Shown one piece after another: positions 7,234 to 15,136 of a stretch of DNA of 30,745 nucleotides (positions within the stretch are counted from its first letter, which is position 1; every line of letters begins with the position of its first letter). The notes below the pieces were generated by a model, which saw nothing but the letters and a program-made list of their open reading frames with translations, had not been told where the DNA came from and made no database searches. The DNA comes from a virus. A program made the position numbers and the translations under genes. The stretch spans positions 1 through 30,745 of the IMG/VR virus record IMGVR_UViG_3300031951_000833. One strand, written 5' to 3'.

Positions 7234-10077
7234 CTAGTAGGTTCGAATTTCTAAAGTTGTGTTATTAAGTATGTCGTCGTTGTGTTGGTGGTTCTGGGTG
7301 TTCGTGGTTTTAACTACTATATTCCCGTCCGTGTTTATGTACGCACTATTCAAATGATCATGCTCATTACTATTAATCATTACGTAAGTATAAAGCGCGT
7401 CGAAAGGGTTTGTAGGTGTGCCTAGATAGTTGCCTTTTAAAGTTCGTGTCCATGTTACCACCCCTATGTTATTGCTTAAGTCGATAGCCGTAGGGTCGTT
7501 AGTTCCAACCTGTGAAAGATTAACGACGTAGGTTTGACTTTGAACAGCCGCCCCGTTTATTTTAGGTGTAATTAGTCCGTCTTCGTTTAGCGTTTTATTG
7601 TCGCCAATTATTACCCCTTTAACTGACTGCGCTACAATGTTACCTTGTCCGTATATTGCAGCGTTCGAACCTTGCAAAGCTACGTTACTAGAAATAGCCA
7701 TAGACTGCAATACTGAAGCCGCGCTACCTTGCGTTGTTGGGCTTGGTGCAGTCGTACCTGTGTTAGTTATGAAAGGCGCTAGTTCTTGTTCGCTATCGAC
7801 ACTAATAAGTTCGACCTTTGTTAAACCTTCCGTGTTTGCGTTGTAGTCGATTACGCGGTTAATATTCCACCATGAGTTGTCGATGCGTATCTTGTCGTTT
7901 AACTTTAGGTTGTGAATGTCGCCTTCGTCTAAATAGAAGTAAGCGCTTAACATTTTACCCTCGTTAATTTGGTTAATGGTACGACGCCAATATAGATTGT
8001 AAAGGGTGTTATTCGTTAAGACCTGAGGGCTGTAGTAATAGAAGTCACACGTGCCGAAGTTAATGTCGTAGCTAGGTGTAATAGGGTCGTCGAAGTGGGT
8101 AATAGCTGGGTACGTGTTTACGTTGTAAGTTCCCGTTGTGCCGCTGTCAATTATATTATAGATACCGCATGAAGTTGAACCCCCGTCGTAAAGAATACGA
8201 ATGTTTGTTTTTGGCGCTTGTCCGTCTATCATGGGAACGACAGCCCCGAATGTAGTCTGAGCTATCGGTGTAGGACTGAAAAGAATTTCTTTTGTTTCTA
8301 TGTCGCGGACGTACTCAGAATTAAAGATATATTCCTGTTGCCCGTAAATTTCTTTTGTGGCCCCGTAATAAAGCGTGTTAGGTGTGTCGTCGTCTTGTTT
8401 GTAAGTTAAGATTAAACGCTTACTTGAAACGTCAGGTAAAAACTCTAGGTTTTGTTCTCGGTCTTTTGCTAGCTTATAGGTCCAGTCCTTTTCTGCGCCG
8501 TTGTCGTAATACTCGTCGCGGTGCGTTAAGATTATATTTGTAGGGTTGTCGGGGTCTATGTCCGCAAATAAGTTGAACATAGTAAAGATAGCCTTCACAA
8601 AGTCGGACTGCTTAACCTTTTGCGGTACGTATTCGTTCATTAATAAGTTACCACTTACAGGTTGAACGTTGCTATTCGGTACTATTTCTAGACTTATGTC
8701 AATGATGTCTATGTTAATGTCTACTTTAACAGGTGTACCCGCAGCGGTTCGCCATTGGTAAGTACCGAAAGTCATGTTCGAGTTTAGACCTACACGCGTC
8801 CTCAATTGGTTACCTGTAGAAATATAACCCGAAGGCGTTGTTATTCCCGTGTTTGAGTACGTGCCGAATATAGTAGTTCCTGACGCTAAAGGTGAGGAAA
8901 TGATTATAGGGGTTAATGTACTAGACGCACCTGTGCCCGCTGGGTTTACTGCTTGAATGTAAGGGGTAAATGTTCTAGGTTGTGGTACGTATTGCCCTAC
9001 TTGGCTATTGAATATGTTCGGCTGTACGGGGTTAGCGTTAGGGTTAAAGAAACTTACTTCGTAGGTTACATTAAACTTAAATTCGTAAGACTGCGAGGCG
9101 TTCGGGTCTACGTCTGTAGGCGCGGTATAGATACCTGTAACAGGGTTAAAAATGTTTTGTAAGTCAAGTGTTTCAGTCCACGCCGTTAAGTTCTCAAAGA
9201 ACGCCACAAAGTTACCACTTGTCGGTTGGCTAAAGGTAGTAATATGCGAGGCATTTGCCTTAACCTTGTAGTCGGTCCAGTCTATTTGGTTTGCTTCGCC
9301 GTTGTAAGGAATAATTAGTTTGTCAAAGCGTGCGTCTTGTAGCCCCGCCCATTCGTAAGTAAAACCAGCATTTGCAAATATTCTATCAAAGTACGTCTTT
9401 GCGTAGATAGCGGGCTTGAACTGACTTGCGTTGTAGCTATTTGATCCAGCATTTGCGTAAGGCATAACGTATTTAAACCCGTTTGCTTCCGTGTTTGTAA
9501 AGGTCGAAACAATTACACCTGAGTTTGTAAAGTGGTTAAGGTCGCTAAAGTCTAGGTCTGTAAGTTCAGCGTTTGTAATAGACGTAAATAGTTCGGCCTT
9601 TGTGTCTTTTATTAACACCTCGTAGTTAACAACTTGCTCATGGGCGTCGGTGCTTTGTGACTTGTTAACCGAAATGAGTTGTAAGATAGCGTCTTCTAAA
9701 ATGATTACGTCATTCTGTAGGACTTGGCAATAGGTAAGTTTACTAACGTCGAACGTACCCGCCTGAATGTTTACGTCGTAGTAATGGTTAAGGATGCGGT
9801 TGTTATTGTCGGTCGAAGGTAAGACGATAGTCTTTGAGAACGTACCCGTGCGCTTAGTTATGTCGCGTATTTCACCAACTGAAAAAGTCAAAGGCACGTT
9901 TACGTCGGGTCTAACGTCTAGAACCCCGCCTAGAACTTCGTCGGTGGTTAATGTCTTTAAGAATGAAGTACAGCAGTTAGGAGCTTCGAAAACACCGCCG
10001 TCTGTTATTACTCTATTTTGAAACGTGCCTACTTGTCCGCTTACGCTAGTAGTCCCTTGTAATACAATTTTAACCAT
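7234..10077 (-). CDS. Large distal tail / baseplate protein
   Basis: At 947 residues this is the largest protein of the genome. The N-terminus carries a TDGGVFEAPNCC motif shared with the repeat protein at 4358-4729. The segment at ~65-95 (PLTFSVGEIRDITKRTGTFSK) reads like the entry domain of baseplate hub proteins that open with a beta domain. The rest is beta-rich with many aromatic and Asn/Thr residues. A late segment (~850-947) is full of Asn and His, ending HNDDILNNTTLEIRTY. It lies between another tail protein and the tape measure gene, the usual place for distal tail and tail-associated proteins. No lysozyme or peptidase motif was recognised. It overlaps the upstream gene by 8 bases. 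Confidence 0.6.
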   Translation of the reverse strand: MVKIVLQGTTSVSGQVGTFQNRVITDGGVFEAPNCCTSFLKTLTTDEVLGGVLDVRPDVNVPLTFSVGEIRDITKRTGTFSKTIVLPSTDNNNRILNHYYDVNIQAGTFDVSKLTYCQVLQNDVIILEDAILQLISVNKSQSTDAHEQVVNYEVLIKDTKAELFTSITNAELTDLDFSDLNHFTNSGVIVSTFTNTEANGFKYVMPYANAGSNSYNASQFKPAIYAKTYFDRIFANAGFTYEWAGLQDARFDKLIIPYNGEANQIDWTDYKVKANASHITTFSQPTSGNFVAFFENLTAWTETLDLQNIFNPVTGIYTAPTDVDPNASQSYEFKFNVTYEVSFFNPNANPVQPNIFNSQVGQYVPQPRTFTPYIQAVNPAGTGASSTLTPIIISSPLASGTTIFGTYSNTGITTPSGYISTGNQLRTRVGLNSNMTFGTYQWRTAAGTPVKVDINIDIIDISLEIVPNSNVQPVSGNLLMNEYVPQKVKQSDFVKAIFTMFNLFADIDPDNPTNIILTHRDEYYDNGAEKDWTYKLAKDREQNLEFLPDVSSKRLILTYKQDDDTPNTLYYGATKEIYGQQEYIFNSEYVRDIETKEILFSPTPIAQTTFGAVVPMIDGQAPKTNIRILYDGGSTSCGIYNIIDSGTTGTYNVNTYPAITHFDDPITPSYDINFGTCDFYYYSPQVLTNNTLYNLYWRRTINQINEGKMLSAYFYLDEGDIHNLKLNDKIRIDNSWWNINRVIDYNANTEGLTKVELISVDSEQELAPFITNTGTTAPSPTTQGSAASVLQSMAISSNVALQGSNAAIYGQGNIVAQSVKGVIIGDNKTLNEDGLITPKINGAAVQSQTYVVNLSQVGTNDPTAIDLSNNIGVVTWTRTLKGNYLGTPTNPFDALYTYVMINSNEHDHLNSAYINTDGNIVVKTTNTQNHQHNDDILNNTTLEIRTY

Positions 10078-11491
10078 TGATATTGTCGTTATTTGCTAGT
10101 TTGACTACTATAGTGTATTTGATTAGGTTCTTGTTTCGTTGTCTAAAGACTTCGTAGTTATTCGTGGTTAAGATTACAGGAACGTAAGGTTCGCTTGCTA
10201 CGTCGTCGCAGTCATAGATAGCGCGCTTCATGTAGCATTGTGGCGAAGTAAGTAACTGCTCAAAGTACTGGCTCATGTCGTCGTTCATCCAGTTGGTTGT
10301 AAGCTCTAGCGTTTTGGTTGCACTTACAAAGTAGGTATTGAATCCGTATTCGTGTGGGTTGTATTTCCATTCACCCGCCTGAACGTAGCCCTGAACGTCT
10401 TTGTTATATTCGTCACGTTGCACGTCACCACGTTCGTAAGCTTTAAGCTGAAAGGCAAAGCTAGACATAGAGCCCATGCGATCAAGAAAAACCAGGTCGT
10501 ATTCAGTAATAGAAATACGTCGGTCTAGGTTTACGCGGTATTCTATCGAGTCTTGCCCAGAGTCTTCATAGTAAAACGTGTAATAGGTTGTGTCGGGTTT
10601 GATTAGTGGCAACGTTCCTACAATAGGCGTAAGCACCCCCAAGTTGTTAGGACCTACAGCAATACCCGTAATGCTCGACAATGCACTTAATGTTTTTGAG
10701 AAAGTTTCACCTTGCGAGTTGGTAAAAATGATTTTCTTATTTGGTTTTGGTTTAGCGTTAAGCCAAATGTCCTGTGCTAAGGTAGAATAAAAGTTAGTCT
10801 TTGGTTGGTCTGTAAGCCAAAGTTTCGTAGCTGAGTTAAGCGTGTAGTCTGTAGCTTCGTAGTTCGGGAAGTTAACCCACTTGAAAGCGCCGTTGAATAC
10901 TTGGCCGCTTAAGTCCGTTATTCCATAGGTTACTATTTTGCGGTTGTCCGCGTAGGTAACTGAGCCGTCTATATTGGCATTGGTAACACTTGCCCAAGCC
11001 ACGCCTATTTCAAACCACGTACCACTTGAAGCGGTAACCGAATGTAAGCCTTCGACTAAAGGGTTAGCTACGCCGCCGTCAGCTTGTAATATATTCACTT
11101 GGTCGCCTACCAGGAACGTGTTTGTAACGTTAATACGGACGTTGCCGCCTGAGTTGGTTAGGGCTGAGGTGTAGGTAAATTCGGCTAGATATTCTTCGCC
11201 TACTTCTAGGGTGTAGTTAAAGAAGCAATTTACAGCCGCATAGTCCGTTGTTACGCTGGGTTCGAAGTCAAACAAGACGTAAGAATTTAAGAACCTACTT
11301 AGGTCTAGTTCGCCTAGTCCGTCATTGATGCGCGGTAATGCTTTGAAACGTCCTATTCTAATCGAGCCGTCGTACACGTCAAAGATATACTTGAAGCCTG
11401 TAAGGTTCTTGTTCGTTGAATCTATTAGGTACTTGATAGGGTTGTAAGCGGGTGTAAAGCTTTGCGGTTGTGCTATTGTAGTTTGTGCCAT
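10070..11491 (-). CDS. Tail structural protein, probably baseplate-associated
   Basis: The product is 473 residues and largely beta structure, with Tyr, Phe, Asn and Thr enriched and no cysteine-based or catalytic pattern that I recognise. The N-terminal ~70 residues (NPIKYLIDSTNKNLTGFKYIF; ELDLSRFLNSYV) look like a folded attachment domain. The C-terminal third contains WKYNPHEYGFNTYFVS and an LTTNWMNDDMSQYFEQLL segment. It is the first tail gene after the terminase and is preceded by an AATAATATTGTTATG start motif. Proteins of this size and position are common in flavobacterial siphoviruses without a fixed role. Confidence 0.55.
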   Translation of the reverse strand: MAQTTIAQPQSFTPAYNPIKYLIDSTNKNLTGFKYIFDVYDGSIRIGRFKALPRINDGLGELDLSRFLNSYVLFDFEPSVTTDYAAVNCFFNYTLEVGEEYLAEFTYTSALTNSGGNVRINVTNTFLVGDQVNILQADGGVANPLVEGLHSVTASSGTWFEIGVAWASVTNANIDGSVTYADNRKIVTYGITDLSGQVFNGAFKWVNFPNYEATDYTLNSATKLWLTDQPKTNFYSTLAQDIWLNAKPKPNKKIIFTNSQGETFSKTLSALSSITGIAVGPNNLGVLTPIVGTLPLIKPDTTYYTFYYEDSGQDSIEYRVNLDRRISITEYDLVFLDRMGSMSSFAFQLKAYERGDVQRDEYNKDVQGYVQAGEWKYNPHEYGFNTYFVSATKTLELTTNWMNDDMSQYFEQLLTSPQCYMKRAIYDCDDVASEPYVPVILTTNNYEVFRQRNKNLIKYTIVVKLANNDNING

Positions 11492-11503
11492 AACAATATT
11501 ATT
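11489..11503 (-). promoter_or_regulatory. Late-gene start motif before first tail protein
   Basis: AATAATATTGTTATG on the minus strand, ending in the ATG at 11491. It lies in the 28-base gap after the terminase large subunit gene. Confidence 0.55.
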
Positions 11504-11519
11504 TTAAGTCCGTGTTTAA

Positions 11520-12671
11520 TTAGAAAGCGAAGTAGGCATCGTCGGTGAAGTATTGCTCTTTTATGTAGGTCGTCGCGTACCTAGTTGCATCGAGCGCATC
11601 ATCGTAAAGCTTCACGGGTTCGTCTGTTATTGTGTCGCCTATCTTTTTCCACTTGTAGTTCTGATATTCCTTCTTTAGGTATTCGTTTTCCAGGCAGAAC
11701 ACCCCGAACGTCTTAACGTTGTCGATGCCTTTCTTTACGACCTTGTTCGCGTTTAGAACATTGTAGCCCGCTTGGTTCATTTCGGCTATGATCTCAGGGC
11801 GTGCGTAGTCGGCTATTATTTCGACTTCCTTTTCGATGTTTAGTTCAGCTAGGCGGTCGATGAGGTTTGAGGTGGTTAGGTAGCTTTCATATATTACGGG
11901 TTCTATGAATATGTCTTTTTCGTGCCAGTAGACGCGCATTAACGCCGTCGGGTGGTTGTACCCAAAGTCACACCCGTAAACGAACTGAGTAAAGCGTGCG
12001 GGCCTGTGCGGTAAGAATGTAAAGTTTGAGTAGATATTCGACTTGCTTATAGCCTTTTCACCTAGCGCGTAAATTTGGTAAAGGGCTTCGTCCGTTCTTT
12101 TGAGGTCTTCTATCTGTCGTTTGATACTATCAGGTAAAAACGGGTTGTCGCGGTAAGTGGACTTTATTAGAATGCTTTCGTCTTTTGGTAGGTCGTAAAG
12201 CCAGCTTGTCGAGTCTGAGGGGTTGTAGTCAAAGATTAGCTTTTGTTCTGTCCTCATGTTTAACTGCGTGAAGTCGTCGTAAAATAGTTCGTTTGCTTCA
12301 TTACACCACGCTAGGTTACGTTTACGCCCTCGAATCTTTTGTTCGTCGTCCACACTAAAGAACTCAACCATAGACCCATTTGGAAAGGTGTAGATATGCT
12401 CAGACATATTGTGGCTAGCCTTGTCGTAGATACCCGACTCTTTTAGGACCTCAAAGAAGTCACGCATAGCGGTAGCCCTAAGCGCTGGGAATGTCTTACG
12501 AATAATAGAAACGACCACGCCTTTATTCTGTAGGCAATAGACTAGAATAAGCTGGCAAAGTGAATAGGTCTTACTTGAACGGCTGCCACCCTCGTTAATG
12601 ATAAAACGCGCCTCGTTATTGTAAAGCGCGTCATAGTTAAGTTCAAAGACTATTGTACTCTTTAGTTCCAT
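11520..12671 (-). CDS. terL: Terminase large subunit (packaging ATPase/nuclease)
   Basis: The product is 383 residues, short to typical for PBSX-type large terminases. The N-terminal ATPase domain shows Walker A GGSRSSKT at 28-35 and a Walker B-like strand NLAWCNEAN near 119-127. The RNase H-like nuclease domain shows acidic residues in YGCDFGYNHP (Asp235), IIADYARPE (Asp288) and YDDALDATRY (Asp357/358/361). It cuts concatemeric DNA and drives it into the prohead through the portal. The start follows the small subunit's stop by one base. The portal gene is far away on the circular map, although terminase and portal genes are usually adjacent. Confidence 0.92.
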   Translation of the reverse strand: MELKSTIVFELNYDALYNNEARFIINEGGSRSSKTYSLCQLILVYCLQNKGVVVSIIRKTFPALRATAMRDFFEVLKESGIYDKASHNMSEHIYTFPNGSMVEFFSVDDEQKIRGRKRNLAWCNEANELFYDDFTQLNMRTEQKLIFDYNPSDSTSWLYDLPKDESILIKSTYRDNPFLPDSIKRQIEDLKRTDEALYQIYALGEKAISKSNIYSNFTFLPHRPARFTQFVYGCDFGYNHPTALMRVYWHEKDIFIEPVIYESYLTTSNLIDRLAELNIEKEVEIIADYARPEIIAEMNQAGYNVLNANKVVKKGIDNVKTFGVFCLENEYLKKEYQNYKWKKIGDTITDEPVKLYDDALDATRYATTYIKEQYFTDDAYFAF

Positions 12672-12672
12672 G

Positions 12673-13101
12673 TTACTCTAGTTCCTTAGTGTCAGGTCGA
12701 ATAATGCTTATTTTAATTTCGTTTATGTTTTCGCCGTTCGAGGTTACGTCCGTCTTTTCGGTTAACGCATTTAGTCGGGCTACGATATTCTGTTGGTACT
12801 GCCCAACAAGCGCCCCTTCGACTTGGTCGTTTCGAATTTCTTCTTTAATACGCGTAACGATACTAATATACTCGGTGAACCCTCCCCCAACGTTGTACCA
12901 ATAATTATTTATTTCTTGGCCTTGCTTATTGCAGAACGTCTTAAACCCGTCTATAGTTAACGGGGGTACGTGTTCTTCATATAGGACGCCTTTGTTTGTT
13001 GCTTTGGGTACTTTGCGTGTACGTCCTTTGGTTTCTATTGCGTATTGCTCAAATAAGCTATATAGTTCTTCGGGGTCTTTTATGTTTCTAGGTCTTGCCA
13101 T
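12673..13101 (-). CDS. terS: Terminase small subunit
   Basis: The product is 142 residues. It opens with a basic stretch (ARPRNIKDPEELYSLFEQY) and has LTIDGFKTFC near 48-57, like DNA-binding domains of small terminases. A helical segment with YISIVTRIKEEIRNDQVEGA and GQYQQNIVARLNALTEK follows, resembling gp3-like DNA-packaging proteins. The subunit binds the packaging site and loads the large subunit, which lies immediately downstream. Its start overlaps the end of the upstream small gene by 14 bases. Confidence 0.8.
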   Translation of the reverse strand: MARPRNIKDPEELYSLFEQYAIETKGRTRKVPKATNKGVLYEEHVPPLTIDGFKTFCNKQGQEINNYWYNVGGGFTEYISIVTRIKEEIRNDQVEGALVGQYQQNIVARLNALTEKTDVTSNGENINEIKISIIRPDTKELE

Positions 13102-13279
13102 TGTTCGTCTTTTTATAGTGGTCTAGAAATTCGTCTTCCGTTATGTACTCTAAACATAGGAGTCCGTCGGCGTCTGTCAAGTAAATAATCATGTGCGCGC
13201 CTTCACTTTGTAATTGGTTTAGAATTACCTGTGCGGTGTCTACCATGTCTTTGCCATAGTCAAGAATTGCGTACTTCAT
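13088..13279 (-). CDS. Hypothetical 63-residue protein
   Basis: This is a short acidic protein without a recognised family. It reads like a small alpha/beta unit: helix KDMVDTAQVILNQLQSEG, strand HMIIYLTD, turn, strand LLCLEYI, and a C-terminal helix. There is no signal peptide or membrane segment. It overlaps its neighbours on both sides (20 bases upstream, 14 downstream), so it is probably co-translated with the terminase small subunit. It is accepted as a gene because the reading frame is tightly tiled in the operon and uses the same codons as its neighbours. Confidence 0.55.
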   Translation of the reverse strand: MKYAILDYGKDMVDTAQVILNQLQSEGAHMIIYLTDADGLLCLEYITEDEFLDHYKKTNNGKT

Positions 13280-13451
13280 TTTTAAGGCTTTTAACGTAGG
13301 CTTTCATAGCTTCGCGGCTGTGTGTTTCCCATACTCGGTTACAAACGGCGTAGCGCTGGCTTTCGTCAGGGAATGCGCCTACACTTTCTTCGTCACCCAT
13401 GCAACGATTAATGAAGGTGTCTTTCTTTTCTCCTTTAATTGGCTGAGGCAT
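13260..13451 (-). CDS. Small protein with FPDxxQRxAVC motif
   Basis: The product is 63 residues. The segment from ~9 to 42 (KKDTFINRC... FPDESQRYAVCNRVW) matches a short module I know from phage head and packaging-region proteins, built round FPDxxQRxAVC; here the motif is at 27-37. Cys17 and Cys37 could bind a metal or pair, but that is a guess. It usually occurs as an appendix to larger head proteins; here it stands alone. It overlaps the genes on both sides by 17-20 bases. No specific function is known to me. Confidence 0.6.
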   Translation of the reverse strand: MPQPIKGEKKDTFINRCMGDEESVGAFPDESQRYAVCNRVWETHSREAMKAYVKSLKNEVRNS

Positions 13452-13722
13452 TTGTTTTGCGTTTACGTGTTTTTGTAGCGGGTTTCTTACGTGCTGGTTT
13501 CGGTTCGACTGCCTGAGGTTCTTCGACTGCGTCAGCTTCTTGAACTTCTTGGTCTATTCCCGTGTAGGAAATAGTCGATTTTTCGAATAAATAGCCTAGT
13601 CCGATAGTATTGTAGTAGCTAAAACGCTTCGGGTCTATCTTGTCGACTTCTACTTTGCGTTGTCCTAGAATTGAGTCGTAGGTAATTATAGTCTTGCCTT
13701 TGTATTCTTCTTTAATTTTCAT
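13435..13722 (-). CDS. Hypothetical protein with basic C-terminal tail
   Basis: The product is 95 residues. The first ~55 form a compact beta-type domain (EYKGKTIITYDSILGQRKVEVDK). A Glu/Val/Ala-rich linker follows, and the tail at ~74-92 is dense in Lys, Arg, Pro and Thr (KPARKKPATKTRKRK), suggesting nucleic-acid contact. I do not recognise a family. Its ATG lies inside the end of the small membrane-protein gene upstream. Confidence 0.55.
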   Translation of the reverse strand: MKIKEEYKGKTIITYDSILGQRKVEVDKIDPKRFSYYNTIGLGYLFEKSTISYTGIDQEVQEADAVEEPQAVEPKPARKKPATKTRKRKTNASAN

Positions 13723-13885
13723 CTTGTTTCGTGTTTAGTTCTTCGTCTAGACGGCCTAAAATGAGCGCAACTGCACCAACCCCTAGAACTTTTAGATAAA
13801 TTGTGTCACCTTCATAAGCCAAAGCTATGCCAGCCGCCATAAAAGACAGCGTAGAAACGACGTATAGTAATTTATAGGTGTTCAT
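13712..13885 (-). CDS. Small two-helix membrane protein
   Basis: This short gene encodes 57 residues, beginning MNTYKLLYVVSTLSFMAAGI and ending in a charged tail (GRLDEELNTKQDEN). Two hydrophobic segments at ~5-24 and ~30-44 suggest a hairpin inner-membrane protein. The start is well supported: the ATG carries the late-gene motif TTCAATATAGTTATG. The frame overlaps the sigma-like gene by 14 bases upstream and the next gene by 11 bases downstream. The size could suit a holin-like or exclusion protein, but a holin is better placed in the lysis cassette, so I give no function. Confidence 0.65.
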   Translation of the reverse strand: MNTYKLLYVVSTLSFMAAGIALAYEGDTIYLKVLGVGAVALILGRLDEELNTKQDEN

Positions 13886-14444
13886 AACTATATTGAATTT
13901 TTTTGATTTTATGTTTTAAGTCTCTGATCATGTAATGAGCTGACGTTCGACTTACGTTAAAGTAGTCGGCCATAGCTTCGGCGGTCTGTTTCTTTAGGTC
14001 AAAGTAGACTTTTGCTATTTCCTTTTCGACGGGGTTCGTTATTTCGTCGCGGTATTTCTGAATGCACCACATTTTGAAGTTAAATTCGTTTTCAAAACGT
14101 ATCTTTTCGAGTACTTCGTCGTCTTCGGGTTCGTCTAATAGGTCAGGGTACTGACTATTTATGTCGTCTTGTTTGTGGCTTAAAGACGTGTTCCAAATAA
14201 TTTGGTATTTGATTGTGTTTAGTAGGTAGCTTTTTACACTATTTTGGTCCGTCTTTGCGTCTGTAATAGTCAAAACGTGCAAATAGGCGTTATTTATACA
14301 GGTGTCAGCGTTCAGCATCGAACAGACTAGCTTCTTACTATTGACATAACGAGTCAGAAAGTAATTAGCGTAAGCCCTTACTTCTTCGTAGTTTTCACTT
14401 ACGTACCTGTCAAGCGTTCGCTTCAAACCATTGTAAGAACTCAT
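13872..14444 (-). CDS. Putative phage sigma factor-like transcription regulator
   Basis: The product is 190 residues and has the size and layout of an ECF-like sigma factor. Residues ~18-85 are helical and recall sigma region 2 (YEEVRAYANYFLTRYV ... NSVKSYLLNTIKYQIIW). An acidic linker lies at ~100-118. Residues ~138-183 form a region 4-like helix-turn-helix (KKQTAEAMADYFNVSRTSAH) ending in a basic helix. It would bind host RNA polymerase and redirect it. It stands at the boundary between early genes and the terminase/tail block, as a late-gene activator would. Divergence in region 2 leaves room for a plain DNA-binding regulator instead. Confidence 0.55.
   Translation of the reverse strand: MSSYNGLKRTLDRYVSENYEEVRAYANYFLTRYVNSKKLVCSMLNADTCINNAYLHVLTITDAKTDQNSVKSYLLNTIKYQIIWNTSLSHKQDDINSQYPDLLDEPEDDEVLEKIRFENEFNFKMWCIQKYRDEITNPVEKEIAKVYFDLKKQTAEAMADYFNVSRTSAHYMIRDLKHKIKKIQYSYEHL
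13883..13897 (-). promoter_or_regulatory. Late-gene start motif before small membrane protein
   Basis: TTCAATATAGTTATG on the minus strand, ending in the ATG at 13885. It lies inside the end of the sigma-like gene, and supports the small gene that follows. Confidence 0.5.
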
Positions 14445-14613
14445 TGTAAAATTGTGTTCGTTCCTGAGGGGCGCACAAACAACGGCGGTCGTATTGCCCT
14501 GTTACCCTATTTTTAATTGTTTGCAACTTACGTAAGTGCATTTTACTAAGCCTTTGCGGGTTTAAGTTGCCTAGTATTCCGTTTATTTCTAGTAATTCAT
14601 CCTCGCTAAACAT
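14410..14613 (-). CDS. Hypothetical 67-residue protein
   Basis: This is a short, mainly helical protein. The N-terminus is acidic (FSEDELLEINGILGNL). A basic middle (LSKMHLRKLQTIKNRV) leads to a Cys pair in CLCAPQER and an aromatic C-terminal helix (FYNEFLQWFEA). I do not recognise a family. It overlaps the membrane-protein gene by 25 bases and the sigma-like gene by 35 bases. The long overlap with the sigma-like gene suggests coupled translation of the two, which could hint at a regulatory link. Confidence 0.5.
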   Translation of the reverse strand: MFSEDELLEINGILGNLNPQRLSKMHLRKLQTIKNRVTGQYDRRCLCAPQERTQFYNEFLQWFEANA

Positions 14614-14840
14614 AAGTCAACAACGTAAGAACATAAAGAAACAAGGCACGCCGTAAGAAATTCACCGCTTAAAGCCCACGTAGTCCAGAACCCCATGCAC
14701 TTAGGACAACCAAAGAACCCGTGTAAATAGATTGTAAGGCGATTTAAAGGCACTTCGGTAAAGACTCGGTCTATCAGGTCCTGTAATGGCTCAAAGTTCG
14801 TTAGAAACCAAGCTAAAGCCGTGTAAAGTAGTATTTCCAT
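14589..14840 (-). CDS. Small membrane protein with CPKCMGFW motif
   Basis: The product is 83 residues with a hydrophobic N-terminus (~1-20) and a second hydrophobic region (~48-76). Between them lies GCPKCMGFWTTW, a CxxC pair followed by aromatic residues that I associate with small phage membrane proteins of unknown role. It is the first gene after the early terminator and has a TATATTTG box 17 bases upstream of its ATG, so it likely opens a middle operon leading to the sigma-like gene and the terminase. Confidence 0.6.
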   Translation of the reverse strand: MEILLYTALAWFLTNFEPLQDLIDRVFTEVPLNRLTIYLHGFFGCPKCMGFWTTWALSGEFLTACLVSLCSYVVDLCLARMNY

Positions 14841-14856
14841 GTGGTTAAATTCTAGT

Positions 14857-14864
14857 CAAATATA
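14857..14864 (-). promoter_or_regulatory. Candidate -7 promoter element for middle operon
   Basis: Read on the minus strand this is TATATTTG, a match to TAnnTTTG. It lies between the early terminator and the gene starting at 14840, exactly where a new promoter is needed. A TTG occurs 15 bases upstream, closer than the usual ~19-base spacing. The transcript leader would be about 10 bases. Confidence 0.55.
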
Positions 14865-14896
14865 AGTTTAATTTTTAAACAAGACATATTTTAAAC

Positions 14897-14921
14897 AAAA
14901 AAGCCCCTTTTTACGGGGGCT
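14897..14921 (-). terminator. Intrinsic terminator at end of early operon
   Basis: Read on the minus strand, AGCCCC and GGGGCT form a 6-bp stem around an 8-base loop, followed by a run of T. It lies just after the stop of the HTH-like gene and before the promoter box of the next block, so it separates early from middle transcription. Confidence 0.75.
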
Positions 14922-14926
14922 AGTTA

Positions 14927-15133
14927 CTAGTGTAGGTGTTTATATAAATACTCGTCTAGTTTAATGAGGGTCGAAAGGGCTACGTCTTTGCCGTCTAAGA
15001 AATTGTTTATTTGAAAGTGGTGAAACTTGCCAGTCCGTTCTTTTATTTCGGTTACTATTTGGTTTCGTGTTCGTGTTTTCAACAATTCTTTAAGCCCACG
15101 CCTTAGCGCTTCGTCTTGAATAAACATGATCAT
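14927..15133 (-). CDS. Small HTH-like DNA-binding protein
   Basis: The product is 68 residues, mostly helical and basic. The run KTRTRNQIVTEIKERTG ... HHFQINNFLDGKDVALSTL has the helix spacing of a Cro/C1-type helix-turn-helix, with NNFLDG as the turn into the last helix. Two ATGs (codons 1 and 3) are possible starts. It is the last gene before the early terminator. It may be a small transcription regulator, perhaps shutting down early genes. No true repressor domain or cleavage site is present. Confidence 0.55.
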   Translation of the reverse strand: MIMFIQDEALRRGLKELLKTRTRNQIVTEIKERTGKFHHFQINNFLDGKDVALSTLIKLDEYLYKHLH

Positions 15134-15136
15134 GCT

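Noticed and set aside
6879-7268. Plus-strand open frame opposite the tape measure start
   Set aside because: Antisense to a well-supported coiled-coil gene; its hydrophobic look is a by-product of the opposite codons.
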